The notes beneath the pieces were generated by a model. It was not told where the DNA came from, made no database searches, and saw nothing but the letters and a program-made list of their open reading frames with translations. The position numbers and the translations under genes are program-made. Of a DNA stretch of 64,000 nt, positions 53,359 to 62,631 are shown in pieces. The DNA comes from Nocardioides kribbensis. Its GTDB lineage: Bacteria; Actinomycetota; Actinomycetes; Propionibacteriales; Nocardioidaceae. The stretch spans positions 62,001-126,000 of the forward strand of contig NZ_JADCLL010000004.1 in NCBI RefSeq assembly GCF_015070375.1, given 5' to 3'. Each line of letters opens with the position of its first letter. Position 1 is the stretch's first letter.

Positions 53359-54698
53359 CAAGACGAGCCAGGCTCATCGGCCCGCTGGCCGGACTGGTCG
53401 CCGCCTCCACGCTGCTCGCAGCGTGCGGCGCCGGCGGCGACCGCGAGTCCGACGGGGGCGGAGGTGACAGCGGCGGGTCGACCGACATCGGCGTCACCGA
53501 CGACACCATCACCATCGGCGCCCACTTCCCGCTGACCGGCGTCGCGGCGCCGGGCTACAGCGAGATCCCGCTGGGCGCCGCGGCGTACTTCGACTACGTC
53601 AACGCCGCCGGCGGCATCAACGGCCGCCAGATCGACTACATCGTGCGCGACGACGGCTACAACCCCACCAACACCAGCACCGTCACCAACGAGCTGGTGC
53701 TCCAGGACGAGATCTTCGCGATGGTCGGCGGCCTCGGCACCCCGACCCACAGCGCGGTCGTGGACTTCCTCAACGACGAGGGCGTGCCCGACATGTTCGT
53801 CTCCTCGGGCTCGCTGCAGTGGGGCGACGACGTCGAGAACCGGCCTTACACCTTCGGCTGGCAGCCCGACTACGAGATCGAGGGCAAGATCATCGGCCAG
53901 TACGTCGCCGAGAACATGCCCGACGCCAAGGTGGGCCTCTTCCTCCAGGACGACGACCTGGGCGCCGACGCCGAGGTCGGGGTGCGCCAGTTCCTCGACG
54001 AGCAGATCGTCGAGGTGCAGCGCTACACCTCCGGCAACACCGACGTCGGCCCGCAGATCGCCGCGCTCCAGTCGGCCGACGCCGACCTCGTCCTGTCGTT
54101 CAACACCCCGTCCTACACCGCGCTGAGCCAGCTCGTGGCGCTGCGGCTGGGCTACGAGCCGCAGTGGTTCTACTCCAACATCGGCTCCGACCCCGAGCTC
54201 GTCGGCTCCCTGCTCTCGCGCTTCTCCGAGGGCGCGGTCGAGGGCGACAACTCCTCCCTCGACGGGATCCTGACCTCGGAGTACATCCCCGGCGTCGAGG
54301 ACACCGACAACCCGTGGACCCAGCTGTGGCAGAAGGTCTGGGACCAGGAGGGCGAGGAGGGCGAGCTGAGCAACTTCCGCATCTACGGCATGTCCAGCGC
54401 CTACGCCTTCGTGCAGACCCTGGCCGCGGCCGGCGAGGACCTCACCCGCGACGGCCTCGTCGAGGCCCTCGAGGAGTCCGGCGAGTCGCTGGAGGGCCCG
54501 CAGTTGGCGCCCTTCCGCTACTCCGCCGACAGCCACCTCGGCATCTCCGGCGTGCAGCTGGTCGAGCTCAACGGCGGCGCCAGCGACCCGATCACCCCGG
54601 TGCTGGGCACCGACATCGGCGACGCCCCGATCGAGGAGGACAGCTCCGGCCAGGCCGACGACGCCCCGCCGGAGTCCGGCATCCCCGAGGCGCCCTGA
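53355..54698 (+). CDS. Liv-type ABC importer substrate-binding lipoprotein
   Basis: 447 residues with lipobox LLAACG, a Gly/Ser linker and a Peripla_BP_6 (LivK-like) fold: TITIGAHFPLTGVAAPGYSEIPLGAAAYFDYVNAAGGINGRQIDYIVRDDGYNP. Its Asp/Ser-rich C-terminal tail is long. Ligand may be an amino acid or amide; the divergent PucR regulator favours an amide, urea or nucleobase source (inference). Last gene of the operon. Confidence 0.92.
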   Translation: MTRRARLIGPLAGLVAASTLLAACGAGGDRESDGGGGDSGGSTDIGVTDDTITIGAHFPLTGVAAPGYSEIPLGAAAYFDYVNAAGGINGRQIDYIVRDDGYNPTNTSTVTNELVLQDEIFAMVGGLGTPTHSAVVDFLNDEGVPDMFVSSGSLQWGDDVENRPYTFGWQPDYEIEGKIIGQYVAENMPDAKVGLFLQDDDLGADAEVGVRQFLDEQIVEVQRYTSGNTDVGPQIAALQSADADLVLSFNTPSYTALSQLVALRLGYEPQWFYSNIGSDPELVGSLLSRFSEGAVEGDNSSLDGILTSEYIPGVEDTDNPWTQLWQKVWDQEGEEGELSNFRIYGMSSAYAFVQTLAAAGEDLTRDGLVEALEESGESLEGPQLAPFRYSADSHLGISGVQLVELNGGASDPITPVLGTDIGDAPIEEDSSGQADDAPPESGIPEAP

Positions 54699-54746
54699 GC
54701 CGGCCGCACCACCTGAGCCGCACAGCACGCTGAGCCGCACGGCACA

Positions 54747-54776
54747 GGCCGTCCGTCCCTCCGGGGGCGGGCGGCC
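54747..54776. terminator. Intrinsic terminator between convergent genes
   Basis: A 13-bp stem (54747-54759 with 54764-54776, two G-U pairs) and loop TCCG. No run of T follows on either strand, so strength is uncertain. Confidence 0.6.
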
Positions 54777-54801
54777 CGTCTGCGTCGTCCCCGGCCCGGC
54801 C

Positions 54802-55446
54802 TCAGCCGCGCCGCGTCTCCAGCACGCGGAAGCCCTTGGCGCTGGCCAGCCGCTCGGTGGGCCAGCCCTGCTCGCCCAGCCAGCGCTGCAACGAGTCGGC
54901 GCCGAGGTTCTTGCCCACCACCATCACCGCGCGACCGCCCGGCGCCAGGCGCGGCAGCCAGGTGAGCAGCAGCTCGTGGAGCGCGGCCTTGCCGATGCGG
55001 ATGGGCGGGTTCGACCAGATCTCGTCGTACGTCGCGCCCCCGGCCACCGCGTCGGGCGTGAGCGCGGTGAAGCGGTCCGCGACGCCGAGCGCCGCGGCGT
55101 TCTCCCCCGCCAGCAGCACCGCGCGCTCGTTGACGTCGACGGCGGTGACCTCGGCCCCGGGCACGGCGACGGCCACGGCCAGCCCGATGACGCCGTAGCC
55201 GCAGCCCAGGTCGAGCACCCGCCCGGCCGACGGCGGCTCGGTCTCGCGGAAGAGCACCGCGGTGCCGACGTCGACCCGGCCGCGGGCGAAGACGCCCGAC
55301 CCGGAGACGAGGTCGAGGTCGTGGCCCCACACGTGCGCCGCGACGGCGGCGCGGGTGAAGGGCACCGAGGGGTCGGCGGTGAAGTAGTGGTCCTCGGAGC
55401 GGTCCTCGGAGCGGTCCTCGGAGCGGTCCTCGGGCTGGTCAGTCAC
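54802..55446 (-). CDS. RsmC-like class I methyltransferase
   Basis: 214 residues. Motif I VLDLGCGYGVIGLAVA, acidic strand VTAVDVNERAVLLAGENAAALG and the SNPPIRIGKAALHELLLTWLPRLAPGG block with SNPP are the RsmC/RlmG-like N2-guanine rRNA methyltransferase (MTS) signature. The N-terminus contains the tetrapeptide SEDR repeated (SEDRSEDRSEDH) from tandem 12-nt units at 55390-55440. GTG 55446 overlaps truA by 8 nt. Confidence 0.85.
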   Translation of the reverse strand: MTDQPEDRSEDRSEDRSEDHYFTADPSVPFTRAAVAAHVWGHDLDLVSGSGVFARGRVDVGTAVLFRETEPPSAGRVLDLGCGYGVIGLAVAVAVPGAEVTAVDVNERAVLLAGENAAALGVADRFTALTPDAVAGGATYDEIWSNPPIRIGKAALHELLLTWLPRLAPGGRAVMVVGKNLGADSLQRWLGEQGWPTERLASAKGFRVLETRRG

Positions 55447-56269
55447 AGGTCCTCCTGGCGCGGGTCTGCTCGGCGCGGGCGGCGAGCTGGCCGTCCTCGG
55501 CGTAGGCGACCTCCTCGAGCGTGAGGCCGTGGGCGTGGGCCACGGCCACCGCGGGCGAGCGGACGCCGGCGGCCAGCACCTCGGCGGGCCACGTCGTGGG
55601 CCGGCGGCCGTCACCGACGGCGAGCAGGCAGCCCACGAGCGAGCGGACCATGGAGTGGCAGAAGGCGTCCGCCCGCACGGTGGCCACGGCGAGACCGTCG
55701 GCGTCGCGCGACCACGCGAGCTCGAGCAGCGTGCGGATGGTGGTGGCCCCCTCGCGGCGGCGGCAGAAGGAGGCGAAGTCGTGCTGCCCGACCAGGTCGT
55801 CGGCGGCGGTCTGCATGGCCGCCAGGTCCAGCGGGCGCGACCAGGCCAGCACGTGGAGCCTCGCGAGCGGGTCGACGAGGTCGGGCCGGTCGGCCACGCG
55901 GTAGGCGTAGCGGCGCCAGGTGGCCCCGAAGCGGGCGTCGAAGCCCGGCGGGGCCTCGCTCACGCGGTGCACCCGCACGTCGGCGGCGAGGATGCCGTTG
56001 AGGCGGCGGGCCAGCGCCTCCAGCGGCGGCTCGGTCGCGCGCCCGGCCGAGGCCGCGAGCACCGCGGGGTCGACGTCGAGGTGGAGCACCTGGCCCCGGG
56101 CGTGGACGCCGGTGTCGGTGCGCCCGGCGCAGACCACCGGCACGCGCTCGCTGCGCAGCGCCGTGGCCAGCGCCGCCTCGACGTCGCCCTGCACGGTGCG
56201 CAGCGTCGGCTGCGCCGCCCACCCGTGGAAGCCGGTGCCGTCGTAGGCGAGATCGATCCGCAGGCGCAC
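55439..56269 (-). CDS. truA: tRNA pseudouridine(38-40) synthase
   Basis: 276 residues. Catalytic Asp52 in CAGRTDTGVHARGQVLHLD, RIDLAYDGTGFHGWAAQP, LNGILAADVRVHRVSEAPPGFDARF and SFCRRREGATTIRTL are TruA landmarks. It isomerises U38-U40 of many tRNAs. GTG 56269 gives the standard start. It overlaps the downstream methyltransferase by 8 nt. Confidence 0.96.
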   Translation of the reverse strand: MRLRIDLAYDGTGFHGWAAQPTLRTVQGDVEAALATALRSERVPVVCAGRTDTGVHARGQVLHLDVDPAVLAASAGRATEPPLEALARRLNGILAADVRVHRVSEAPPGFDARFGATWRRYAYRVADRPDLVDPLARLHVLAWSRPLDLAAMQTAADDLVGQHDFASFCRRREGATTIRTLLELAWSRDADGLAVATVRADAFCHSMVRSLVGCLLAVGDGRRPTTWPAEVLAAGVRSPAVAVAHAHGLTLEEVAYAEDGQLAARAEQTRARRTCD

Positions 56270-56280
56270 GGTGGACGATC

Positions 56281-56988
56281 CTAGGGCCCGGGCGGGCCGG
56301 GCGGCGGGCCGCCCGGTGTGCGCGGCGGTGCGGGTCGCGCGACCGGCGCGGTGGCGGTGGCAGGCGCGTCGGCAGGCACGTCGTCCGGCGCGACGCCCGC
56401 GAGCCCGGCGGCGCGCAGCTCGAGGGTGGCCAGGGCGGCCACGGTCGCGGGGTCGCCGCGCCGCCAGCCGGCGGCGGCGTCGGGCACGCGGGCCAGGACG
56501 CGCACGGGCTGGCGGGCGAGCGCCCGCACGGCGTAGAGGTCGGGGTCGCCGCCGGCGCGCAGGTAGCGCCGCGCCAGGGTCGCGGTGAGCACGAAACGCA
56601 CCCGCCCGGGCAGCCACCACGGCAGCGCGACCAGCACCAGCAGCAGGGCGGTGACCACCCCCGACCAGAAGGCCACGCGGTCGACGGCGTCGGCGCCGTC
56701 GGCGCCGGCCTGCGCGATGCCCGCGGAGGCCTCGGCGGCCCGGTCGAAGGGGGCGGCGACCTCGTCGCCCACGACCGGGGTGCCGTCGAGGGTGTCCCCG
56801 GCGCCGGTGAGGTTGTCGGCCAGGCTGGTGCCCGCGTCGTCGACCTGGCGCACCTGGTCGGCCACCCCGCCGAGGGCGTCGGTGACCTGGGTGCCGGCCC
56901 AGACGGCCAGCACCACCCACAGCACCACGAGGAGGTCGAGGAGCAGCTGCCACGTGCGGCGGGCCGGGTCGGCGGCGTAGAGCACCAT
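56281..56988 (-). CDS. Two-TM membrane protein of unknown function
   Basis: About 235 residues. First helix LLLDLLVVLWVVLAVWAG, then an extracytoplasmic helical stretch (DALGGVADQVRQVDDAGTSLADN), then a second helix FWSGVVTALLLVLVALPWW, followed by a Pro/Ala-rich cytoplasmic tail. No domain is recognised; the layout is common among actinobacteria beside truA. A GTG 13 codons upstream (57027) is an alternative start. Confidence 0.68.
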   Translation of the reverse strand: MVLYAADPARRTWQLLLDLLVVLWVVLAVWAGTQVTDALGGVADQVRQVDDAGTSLADNLTGAGDTLDGTPVVGDEVAAPFDRAAEASAGIAQAGADGADAVDRVAFWSGVVTALLLVLVALPWWLPGRVRFVLTATLARRYLRAGGDPDLYAVRALARQPVRVLARVPDAAAGWRRGDPATVAALATLELRAAGLAGVAPDDVPADAPATATAPVARPAPPRTPGGPPPGPPGP

Positions 56989-57032
56989 CGGGCCACCCCA
57001 CCACGCGCTGCCCCGGATCCGGTTCACCCGCC

Positions 57033-57038
57033 TAGGCT
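57033..57038 (+). promoter_or_regulatory. -10 hexamer TAGGCT of the flavoprotein gene, leaderless
   Basis: TAGGCT ends 6 nt before GTG 57045. Confidence 0.5.
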
Positions 57039-57044
57039 CGGGGC

Positions 57045-58739
57045 GTGAGCGACGACCCGGCCACCGTGGTGCCCCTGCAGCACCCCACCGCCCCCACCAT
57101 CGTGCTGGTCTCCGGGACCCGCGCCGACGAGCTGCGCGAGCACTTCGGGCGCTACGAGCGCGAGTACGACCTGCGCACGGCGACCTCGTGCGCCGAGGCC
57201 GAGGAGGTCGCCGCCCGGGTGCGCGCCGAGGGCGGCACGGTCGCCCTCTTCGTCGCCGAGTCGGTGCTGCCCGACTGCCACGTGCTCGAGGCCTTCGGGC
57301 GCTGGCGGACCGTGGTGCCGACCGCCCGGCGGATGATCGCCGCCCACTGGGAGCGCTTCATCCCCGACGGCCCCGCGCTGCGCGCGGGCATGGCGGCCGG
57401 CAAGTACGACGCCTACCTGCTGATGCCGCGCGGCACCCGCGACGAGGAGTTCCACCACGCCGTCACCGACCTGCTCTCCGACTGGGGCTCCACGGTCGCC
57501 GACCCCGAGGTCGTCTCGGTCACGATCGTCGCGCCCGAGCAGGACGGCCTCACGCTGGCCATCCGCGACTACCTCGACCGGATGGGCATGCCCAGCCGGG
57601 TCTACCACCCCGACAGCGAGGGCGGCCGGCACGTGCGGGCGCTGGCCCGGCCGGACGCGGCGTACCCGCTGGTCCACGCGCTGGACCGCGAGGTGGTCGA
57701 GGCGCGCAGCGTGCGCGACGTCGCGCTCTCGGTCTACGGCGCCCCCGGCGACGTCGCCGTGGACGAGGTCGTCGACCTGGTCGTGGTCGGTGCCGGGCCC
57801 GCGGGCCTGGGCGCGGCCGTCTACGCCGCCTCCGAGGGGCTCTCCACCGTCGTGCTCGAGGCCGAGGCGATCGGCGGCCAGGCCGGCACCAGCTCGATGA
57901 TCCGCAACTACCTGGGCTTCCCCCGCGGCATCTCGGGCATGCGGCTCTCCCAGCGCGCCCGCAACCAGGCCCTGCGCTTCGGCACGCAGTTCTTCACCGG
58001 CTGGTCGGTCGAGGCGCTCCTGCCCGGCGTCGACGGGGAGCCGCACGTCGTGCGCACGGAGGCCGGCGAGGTCCGGGCCCGCGCCGTCGTCGTCTCGACC
58101 GGCGTGGCCTACCGCAAGCTGCGCGTCGAGCCGCTGGAGGAGCTCGTGGGACGCGGCGTCCACTACGGCGCCGCGCTCACCGCGGCCCGCGAGATGGAGG
58201 GCCAGGACGTCTACGTCGTGGGCGGCGGCAACTCCGCCGGCCAGGCCGCGGTGCACCTGTCGCGCTTCGCCCGCTCGGTGACCGTGCTGGTGCGCCGGCC
58301 CTCGCTGGCCGAGACCATGTCGCAGTACCTCGTCGGCGAGATCGACCACAACCCGCGCATCGCGGTGCGCACGTGCACGGCGGTCGTCGACGGCGGCGGC
58401 GCGGGCCGGCTGGAGCGCCTCGTGCTCGAGGACACCCGCAGCGGCGCCCGCGAGGAGGTCGCCGCCGGCGGGCTGTTCCTGCTGCTGGGCGCCGAGCCGC
58501 ACTGCGAGTGGCTGCCGGCGGAGGTCGAGCGCGACGCACAGGGCTTCGTGCTCACCGGGCGCGACGTGCCCCGCGAGCGCTGGACCGACGGCCTGCCGCC
58601 CGCCGACCTCGCCACGACCCTGCCGGGCGTGTTCGCGGCCGGCGACATCCGCTCGGGCTCGATGAAGCGGGTCGCCGCCGCCAGCGGCGAGGGCGCCTCG
58701 GTGGTGCCGCTGGTCCACCGGTGGCTCACCGGGCGCTGA
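57045..58739 (+). CDS. Thioredoxin-reductase-like flavoprotein with receiver-like N-terminus, lacking CxxC
   Basis: 564 residues. Residues 1-150 resemble a degenerate receiver-like fold (VLVSGTRADELREHFGRYEREYDLRTATS). Residues 155-240 (VTIVAPEQDGLTLAIRDYLDRMGMPSRVYHPD) may be a second domain. From 246 a TrxR fold follows: FAD motif VGAGPAGLGAAVYAASEG, NAD(P) motif VGGGNSAGQAA (393-) and VFAAGDIRSGSMKRVAAASGEG. At the site of the redox CxxC there is GAAL (375-378), so it cannot reduce thioredoxin by the usual route. Convergent with the sugar kinase, 18 nt apart. Confidence 0.87.
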   Translation: MSDDPATVVPLQHPTAPTIVLVSGTRADELREHFGRYEREYDLRTATSCAEAEEVAARVRAEGGTVALFVAESVLPDCHVLEAFGRWRTVVPTARRMIAAHWERFIPDGPALRAGMAAGKYDAYLLMPRGTRDEEFHHAVTDLLSDWGSTVADPEVVSVTIVAPEQDGLTLAIRDYLDRMGMPSRVYHPDSEGGRHVRALARPDAAYPLVHALDREVVEARSVRDVALSVYGAPGDVAVDEVVDLVVVGAGPAGLGAAVYAASEGLSTVVLEAEAIGGQAGTSSMIRNYLGFPRGISGMRLSQRARNQALRFGTQFFTGWSVEALLPGVDGEPHVVRTEAGEVRARAVVVSTGVAYRKLRVEPLEELVGRGVHYGAALTAAREMEGQDVYVVGGGNSAGQAAVHLSRFARSVTVLVRRPSLAETMSQYLVGEIDHNPRIAVRTCTAVVDGGGAGRLERLVLEDTRSGAREEVAAGGLFLLLGAEPHCEWLPAEVERDAQGFVLTGRDVPRERWTDGLPPADLATTLPGVFAAGDIRSGSMKRVAAASGEGASVVPLVHRWLTGR

Positions 58740-58757
58740 CGTGCGGGCGCCGGGGCG

Positions 58758-59657
58758 TCAGGCCATCTCGTGGCGCCACGGCGGGTCGGCGCCGGGGCGC
58801 GAGACGGTGATCGCCGCCGCCCGCGCCGCGTGCTCGAGCACCTCGACCACCACGTCGTCACCGATCGGCCCGAGCCGGCCGCCGAGCAGCCCCCGCTCGG
58901 CGAGGGCGTCAAGGAGCGCCGCGCCGAAGGTGTCGCCCGCGCCGATGGTGTCGGCCACCTCGACGCGTCGCGAGGCGACCACGACCTCGCCCTGGGCCGA
59001 GGTCCACGACGCGCCGTCGGCGCCGCGGGTCACCACGACCACGGCCGCGCCGAGACCCCGCAGGTGCGCGACGGCCTCGGCGAGGTCGAGCTCGGGCCAC
59101 AGCGCCTCGAGGTCCTCGTCGCTGGCCCGCACCAGGTCGGCGAGCCGGGCCACCCGCTCCACGCGCGCCACCACGTCGGGCCCGGTGCCGGTGATCGCGG
59201 GCCGGGCGTTGACGTCGTAGGTCACCGTGGCCGTGCCGCGCAGCTCCTCCAGCAGGGTCAGCACGTCCTCGGCCCCCGGGGCCAGCACGGCGCCCAGCGA
59301 GCAGGTGTGCACGGCCACCGGCGCCGGCTCGCGCTCCACGGGCAGCAGCCGCCAGTCGAGGTCGAACTCGTAGGACGCCGCCCCGTCGGCGCCGATCGTC
59401 GCCGCCGCGGTCGCCGTGCGGTCGATAGCCGCCGGGTCGCAAGCCAGCCGCACCCCGGCGGCCTCGAGGTAGTCGCGCACCATGGACCCGTGGTGGTCGT
59501 CGGCGAAGGCCGTCGCGAAGCGCACCGGGCGCCCCAGCCGGGCCAGCGCGACCGCGACGTTGGCCGCGCTGCCCCCGGCGTACTCCACCCGCTCCCCGCT
59601 CGCGCGGTGCACCACGTCGACCAGCGACTCCCCCACCACCAGCACCTGTGCATCCAT
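58758..59657 (-). CDS. PfkB-family sugar kinase
   Basis: 299 residues. N-terminal VGESLVDVV and EYAGGSAANVAVALARLG (PfkB motif 1), and C-terminal VADTIGAGDTFGAALLDAL (motif 2 with the catalytic Asp) are diagnostic. The substrate may be ribose, fructose or another sugar; no transport genes adjoin. ATG 59657. Confidence 0.88.
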   Translation of the reverse strand: MDAQVLVVGESLVDVVHRASGERVEYAGGSAANVAVALARLGRPVRFATAFADDHHGSMVRDYLEAAGVRLACDPAAIDRTATAAATIGADGAASYEFDLDWRLLPVEREPAPVAVHTCSLGAVLAPGAEDVLTLLEELRGTATVTYDVNARPAITGTGPDVVARVERVARLADLVRASDEDLEALWPELDLAEAVAHLRGLGAAVVVVTRGADGASWTSAQGEVVVASRRVEVADTIGAGDTFGAALLDALAERGLLGGRLGPIGDDVVVEVLEHAARAAAITVSRPGADPPWRHEMA

Positions 59658-59706
59658 AGGGATGCTTCTACCACGCCGGGCCCGACCGCGGCCCGCGCCC
59701 GGGCAC

Positions 59707-59712
59707 TAGCGT
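59707..59712 (+). promoter_or_regulatory. -10-like TAGCGT of the GntR gene, leaderless
   Basis: TAGCGT ends 7 nt before ATG 59720. The in-frame GTG at 59711 lies inside the hexamer and is therefore an unlikely start. Confidence 0.4.
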
Positions 59713-59719
59713 GCAGCCC

Positions 59720-60079
59720 ATGACCGTCCACCCGCTCGACCCCGCCTCCGGCGAGGCGCCCTTCGAGCAGCTGCGCACCCAGATCGCCCGCCGAGCCGCC
59801 TCCGGCGACCTGCCCGCCGGCACCCGGCTGCCGACCGTGCGCGCCCTGGCCGCCGAGCTCGGCGTGGCCGCCGGCACCGTGGCGCGCGCCTACCGCGAGC
59901 TCGAGGCCGACGGCGTGGTCGTGACCGAGGGACGCCGCGGCACCTCGGTCACCGCGGGCGCCGCCGCGTCCGGTCCGGCGGCCGGCGCCGCCGCGGCGGC
60001 GTACGTCGGGTCCGCGCGGCGCCTCGGTCTCTCCCTGGCCGAGGCGACCCGGCTCGTCGAGCAGGCCTGGCGCGGGTGA
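59720..60079 (+). CDS. Short GntR-family (YtrA-type) regulator
   Basis: 119 residues. The winged helix FEQLRTQIARRAASGDLPAGTRLPTVRALAAELGVAAGTVARAYRELEADGVVVTEGRRGTSV is typical of GntR; only a short helical tail follows, as in the YtrA subfamily, often linked with ABC transporters. No such gene is adjacent. Divergent from the PfkB kinase by 62 nt, so it may regulate that gene. Confidence 0.87.
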   Translation: MTVHPLDPASGEAPFEQLRTQIARRAASGDLPAGTRLPTVRALAAELGVAAGTVARAYRELEADGVVVTEGRRGTSVTAGAAASGPAAGAAAAAYVGSARRLGLSLAEATRLVEQAWRG

Positions 60080-60105
60080 GCGGCCGGTGAGCCCGTGAAC
60101 GACAC

Positions 60106-60138
60106 GAGGCCCGCCACCCCAGCGGGGTGGCGGGCCTC
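60106..60138. terminator. Terminator at the end of the rpoA/ribosomal operon
   Basis: A perfect 15-bp stem (60106-60120 with 60124-60138) closed by AGC. It lies between the GntR stop and the convergent rplQ stop, 20 nt from rplQ, and can serve both. Confidence 0.85.
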
Positions 60139-60157
60139 GGTGCGGTGAGGACCAGGC

Positions 60158-60739
60158 TCAGGCCTTGGTCTCGTCCTTGCTGTCGCCCTCGTCGGAGTCG
60201 GCCTCGGCGGCCTGCTCCTCGGCGACGACGCTGCCCTCGGGCGAGGCCTCGTCGGTCATCTCGACGGGCGCCTCGTCGGTGGCGGTCTCGTCGCTGGTGG
60301 TCTCCTCGGCGGGAGCCTCCTCGGCGGGCGCGGCCGGGGCTGCGGCAGCCGGAGCGGCGGTGCGGGGAGCCGAGGGGGTGTAGGCCTCGGTCACCAGCTC
60401 GATGACGGCCATGGGGGCGTTGTCGCCCTTGCGGGGGCCGAGCTTCGTGATGCGGGTGTAGCCACCGGGACGCTCCGACATGGTCGGGGCGATCTCGGTG
60501 AAGAGCACGTGCACGACGCCCTTGTCGCGGATGGTCTTGAGGACCTCGCGGCGGTTGTGCAGGTCGCCCTTCTTGGCCTTCGTGATCAGCTTCTCCGCGT
60601 AGGGACGCAGCGTGCGCGCCCGCGACTCGGTGGTGGTGATCCGGCCGTGCTCGAAGAGCGCGGTCGCGAGGTTGGCCAGGATGAGGCGCTGGTGGGCCGG
60701 GCTACCGCCGAGGCGGGGACCCTTCTTGGGCTTGGGCAT
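60158..60739 (-). CDS. rplQ: Ribosomal protein L17 with acidic C-terminal extension
   Basis: 193 residues. The first 120 are L17 ([56 protein letters not shown]). A further 70 residues are Ala/Pro, then Glu/Asp/Thr-rich, ending GDSKDETKA. Such acidic tails occur in actinobacterial L17. Last gene of the operon. Confidence 0.96.
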   Translation of the reverse strand: MPKPKKGPRLGGSPAHQRLILANLATALFEHGRITTTESRARTLRPYAEKLITKAKKGDLHNRREVLKTIRDKGVVHVLFTEIAPTMSERPGGYTRITKLGPRKGDNAPMAVIELVTEAYTPSAPRTAAPAAAAPAAPAEEAPAEETTSDETATDEAPVEMTDEASPEGSVVAEEQAAEADSDEGDSKDETKA

Positions 60740-60855
60740 GGCTCTCTCTCATTTCTCCCGGGCCGTACCAGGTACCCGGGTAGTCGACCGGCGTGGTGCA
60801 GGTCAGGGCTGGGTGCTGCGGGTGGTGCAGGGGTGCAGCGGGGTGGTGCTGGGAC
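60740..60855. other. rpoA-rplQ spacer with GGTGGTGC-rich tract
   Basis: The 116-nt spacer contains repeated GTGGTGC/GGTGCAGC words (60794-60853). A closely similar tract follows rpmJ (63645-63690); both begin right after the stop of the preceding gene on the minus strand. Confidence 0.6.
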
Positions 60856-61872
60856 TCAGTACTGCTCGTCCTCGACGAAGGCGTCGTCGTCGTCCTCGCC
60901 GTAGGCGGCGAGAGCGGCGTGGGGGTCGAAGCCGGGGGCGCTGTCCTTGAGGGACAGGCCCATCTCGACCAGCTTGGCCTTGACCTCGTCGATCGACTTC
61001 GCACCGAAGTTGCGGATGTCGAGCAGGTCCTGCTCCGAGCGGCTGATGAGCTCACCCACGGTGTGGATGCCCTCGCGCTTGAGGCAGTTGTAGGACCGCA
61101 CGGTCAGCTGCAGGTCCTCGACCGGGAGGGCGAGGTCGGCGGCGAGCTGCTCGTCGACCGGCGAGGGGCCGATGTCGATGCCCTCGGCCTCGACGTTGAG
61201 CTCGCGGGCGAGGCCGAAGAGCTCGACGAGGGTCTTGCCGGCCGAGGCGATCGCGTCGCGGGGACGGATCGAGGGCTTGGTCTCGACGTCGATGACGAGC
61301 TTGTCGAAGTCGGTGCGCTGCTCGACGCGGGTGGCCTCGACCTTGTAGGTCACCTTCAGCACGGGGCTGTAGATCGAGTCGACCGGCATGCGGCCGATCT
61401 CGTTGTCGGCGCCCTTGTTCAGCACGGCCGAGACGTAGCCGCGGCCGCGCTCGACGACGAGCTCCATCTCGATCTTGCCCTTCTCGGACAGGGTCGCGAT
61501 CTTGAGGTCGGGGTTGTGCACCTCGACACCGGCCGGGGGCGCGATGTCGGCGGCGGTGACGTCACCGGCACCCGACTTGCGCAGGTACATGGTGACCGGC
61601 TCGTCGTGCTCGGAGGAGACCACGAGGCCCTTGAGGTTCAGGATCAGCTCGGTGACGTCCTCGCGGACGCCGTCGATGGTCGAGAACTCGTGCAGGACGT
61701 TGTCGATCTTGATGCTGGTGACCGAGGCGCCGGGGATGGAGCTGAGCAGCGTGCGGCGCAGCGAGTTGCCGAGCGTGTAGCCGAAGCCGGGCTCGAGGGG
61801 CTCGATGACGAAGCGCGAGCGGAACTCGTCGACGGACTCTTCCGAGAGGGTGGGGCGCTGTGCGATGAGCAC
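60856..61872 (-). CDS. rpoA: RNA polymerase alpha subunit
   Basis: 338 residues. N-terminal domain ([28 protein letters not shown]) and C-terminal DNA-binding domain ([45 protein letters not shown]). The acidic tail [13 protein letters not shown] follows. GTG 61872 starts the usual [11 protein letters not shown] and is preceded by GGAAAGGAAAA, a purine-rich ribosome site. Confidence 0.98.
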   Translation of the reverse strand: MLIAQRPTLSEESVDEFRSRFVIEPLEPGFGYTLGNSLRRTLLSSIPGASVTSIKIDNVLHEFSTIDGVREDVTELILNLKGLVVSSEHDEPVTMYLRKSGAGDVTAADIAPPAGVEVHNPDLKIATLSEKGKIEMELVVERGRGYVSAVLNKGADNEIGRMPVDSIYSPVLKVTYKVEATRVEQRTDFDKLVIDVETKPSIRPRDAIASAGKTLVELFGLARELNVEAEGIDIGPSPVDEQLAADLALPVEDLQLTVRSYNCLKREGIHTVGELISRSEQDLLDIRNFGAKSIDEVKAKLVEMGLSLKDSAPGFDPHAALAAYGEDDDDAFVEDEQY

Positions 61873-61996
61873 TGGTGTTTTCCTTTCCGGGCCCACCCGC
61901 TATTTGACGGGCCCGAACTGCGAGGATGTGGAAAGGGAGGGTGGAGCAGCAACAGGCGCCGCCCCCGGCCCGGAGGACGGGGGCGACACCCGAGGG

Positions 61997-62605
61997 TCAC
62001 TTCTTCGAGTAGTACTCGACGATGAGCTGCTCCTGGACCGGAAGGTCGATCTGCGCCCGGGTCGGCACCTGGTGCACCAGGATCCGCATGCGGTTCGGCA
62101 GGGCCTCGAGCCAGGCCGGGACGACGCGCTCGCCGTGGGTCTCACGCGCGACGATGAACGGCGTGGTCTCCAGCGACTTCTCGCGGACGTCGATGATGTC
62201 GTGCGCGGTCACCTGGAACGACGGGATGTCGACCTTGTGGCCGTTGACCAGGAAGTGACCGTGGGTCACCAGCTGGCGGGCGTGGCGGCGCGTGCGGGCG
62301 AAGCCGGCACGGTAGACCACGTTGTCGAGACGGCACTCGAGCAGCTGCAGGAGGTTGTCACCGGTCTTGCCGGTGCGGCGCGAGGCCTCCTTGTAGTAGT
62401 TCAGGAACTGCTTCTCGAGCACGCCGTAGGTGAAGCGGGCCTTCTGCTTCTCGCGCAGCTGCAGGAGGTACTCGCTCTCCTTGATGCGGCCGCGGCCGTG
62501 GGCGCCGGGCGGGTAGGGACGACGCTCGAAAGCCTGGTCGCCACCGACGAGGTCGACACCGAGACGGCGCGACTTCCGGGTCATGGGTCCGGTGTAACGG
62601 GCCAT
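61997..62605 (-). CDS. rpsD: Ribosomal protein S4
   Basis: 202 residues, with S4 core (RRLGVDLVGGDQAFERRPYPPGAHGRGRIKESEYLLQL) and S4 RNA-binding motif (RLDNVVYRAGFARTRRHARQLVTHGHFLVNG). The zinc-binding cysteines of some S4 proteins are absent, so it is the C-minus form. ATG with GAAGGAG upstream. Confidence 0.98.
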   Translation of the reverse strand: MARYTGPMTRKSRRLGVDLVGGDQAFERRPYPPGAHGRGRIKESEYLLQLREKQKARFTYGVLEKQFLNYYKEASRRTGKTGDNLLQLLECRLDNVVYRAGFARTRRHARQLVTHGHFLVNGHKVDIPSFQVTAHDIIDVREKSLETTPFIVARETHGERVVPAWLEALPNRMRILVHQVPTRAQIDLPVQEQLIVEYYSKK

Positions 62606-62631
62606 GGTTCAGTCTCCTTCTAGGTCTCGGG

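Noticed and set aside
58736..58761. CTGACG/CGTCAG inverted repeat between the flavoprotein and sugar-kinase genes as a terminator
   Set aside because: Only a 6-bp stem with a large GC-rich loop and no T run; it overlaps both stop regions and may be chance.
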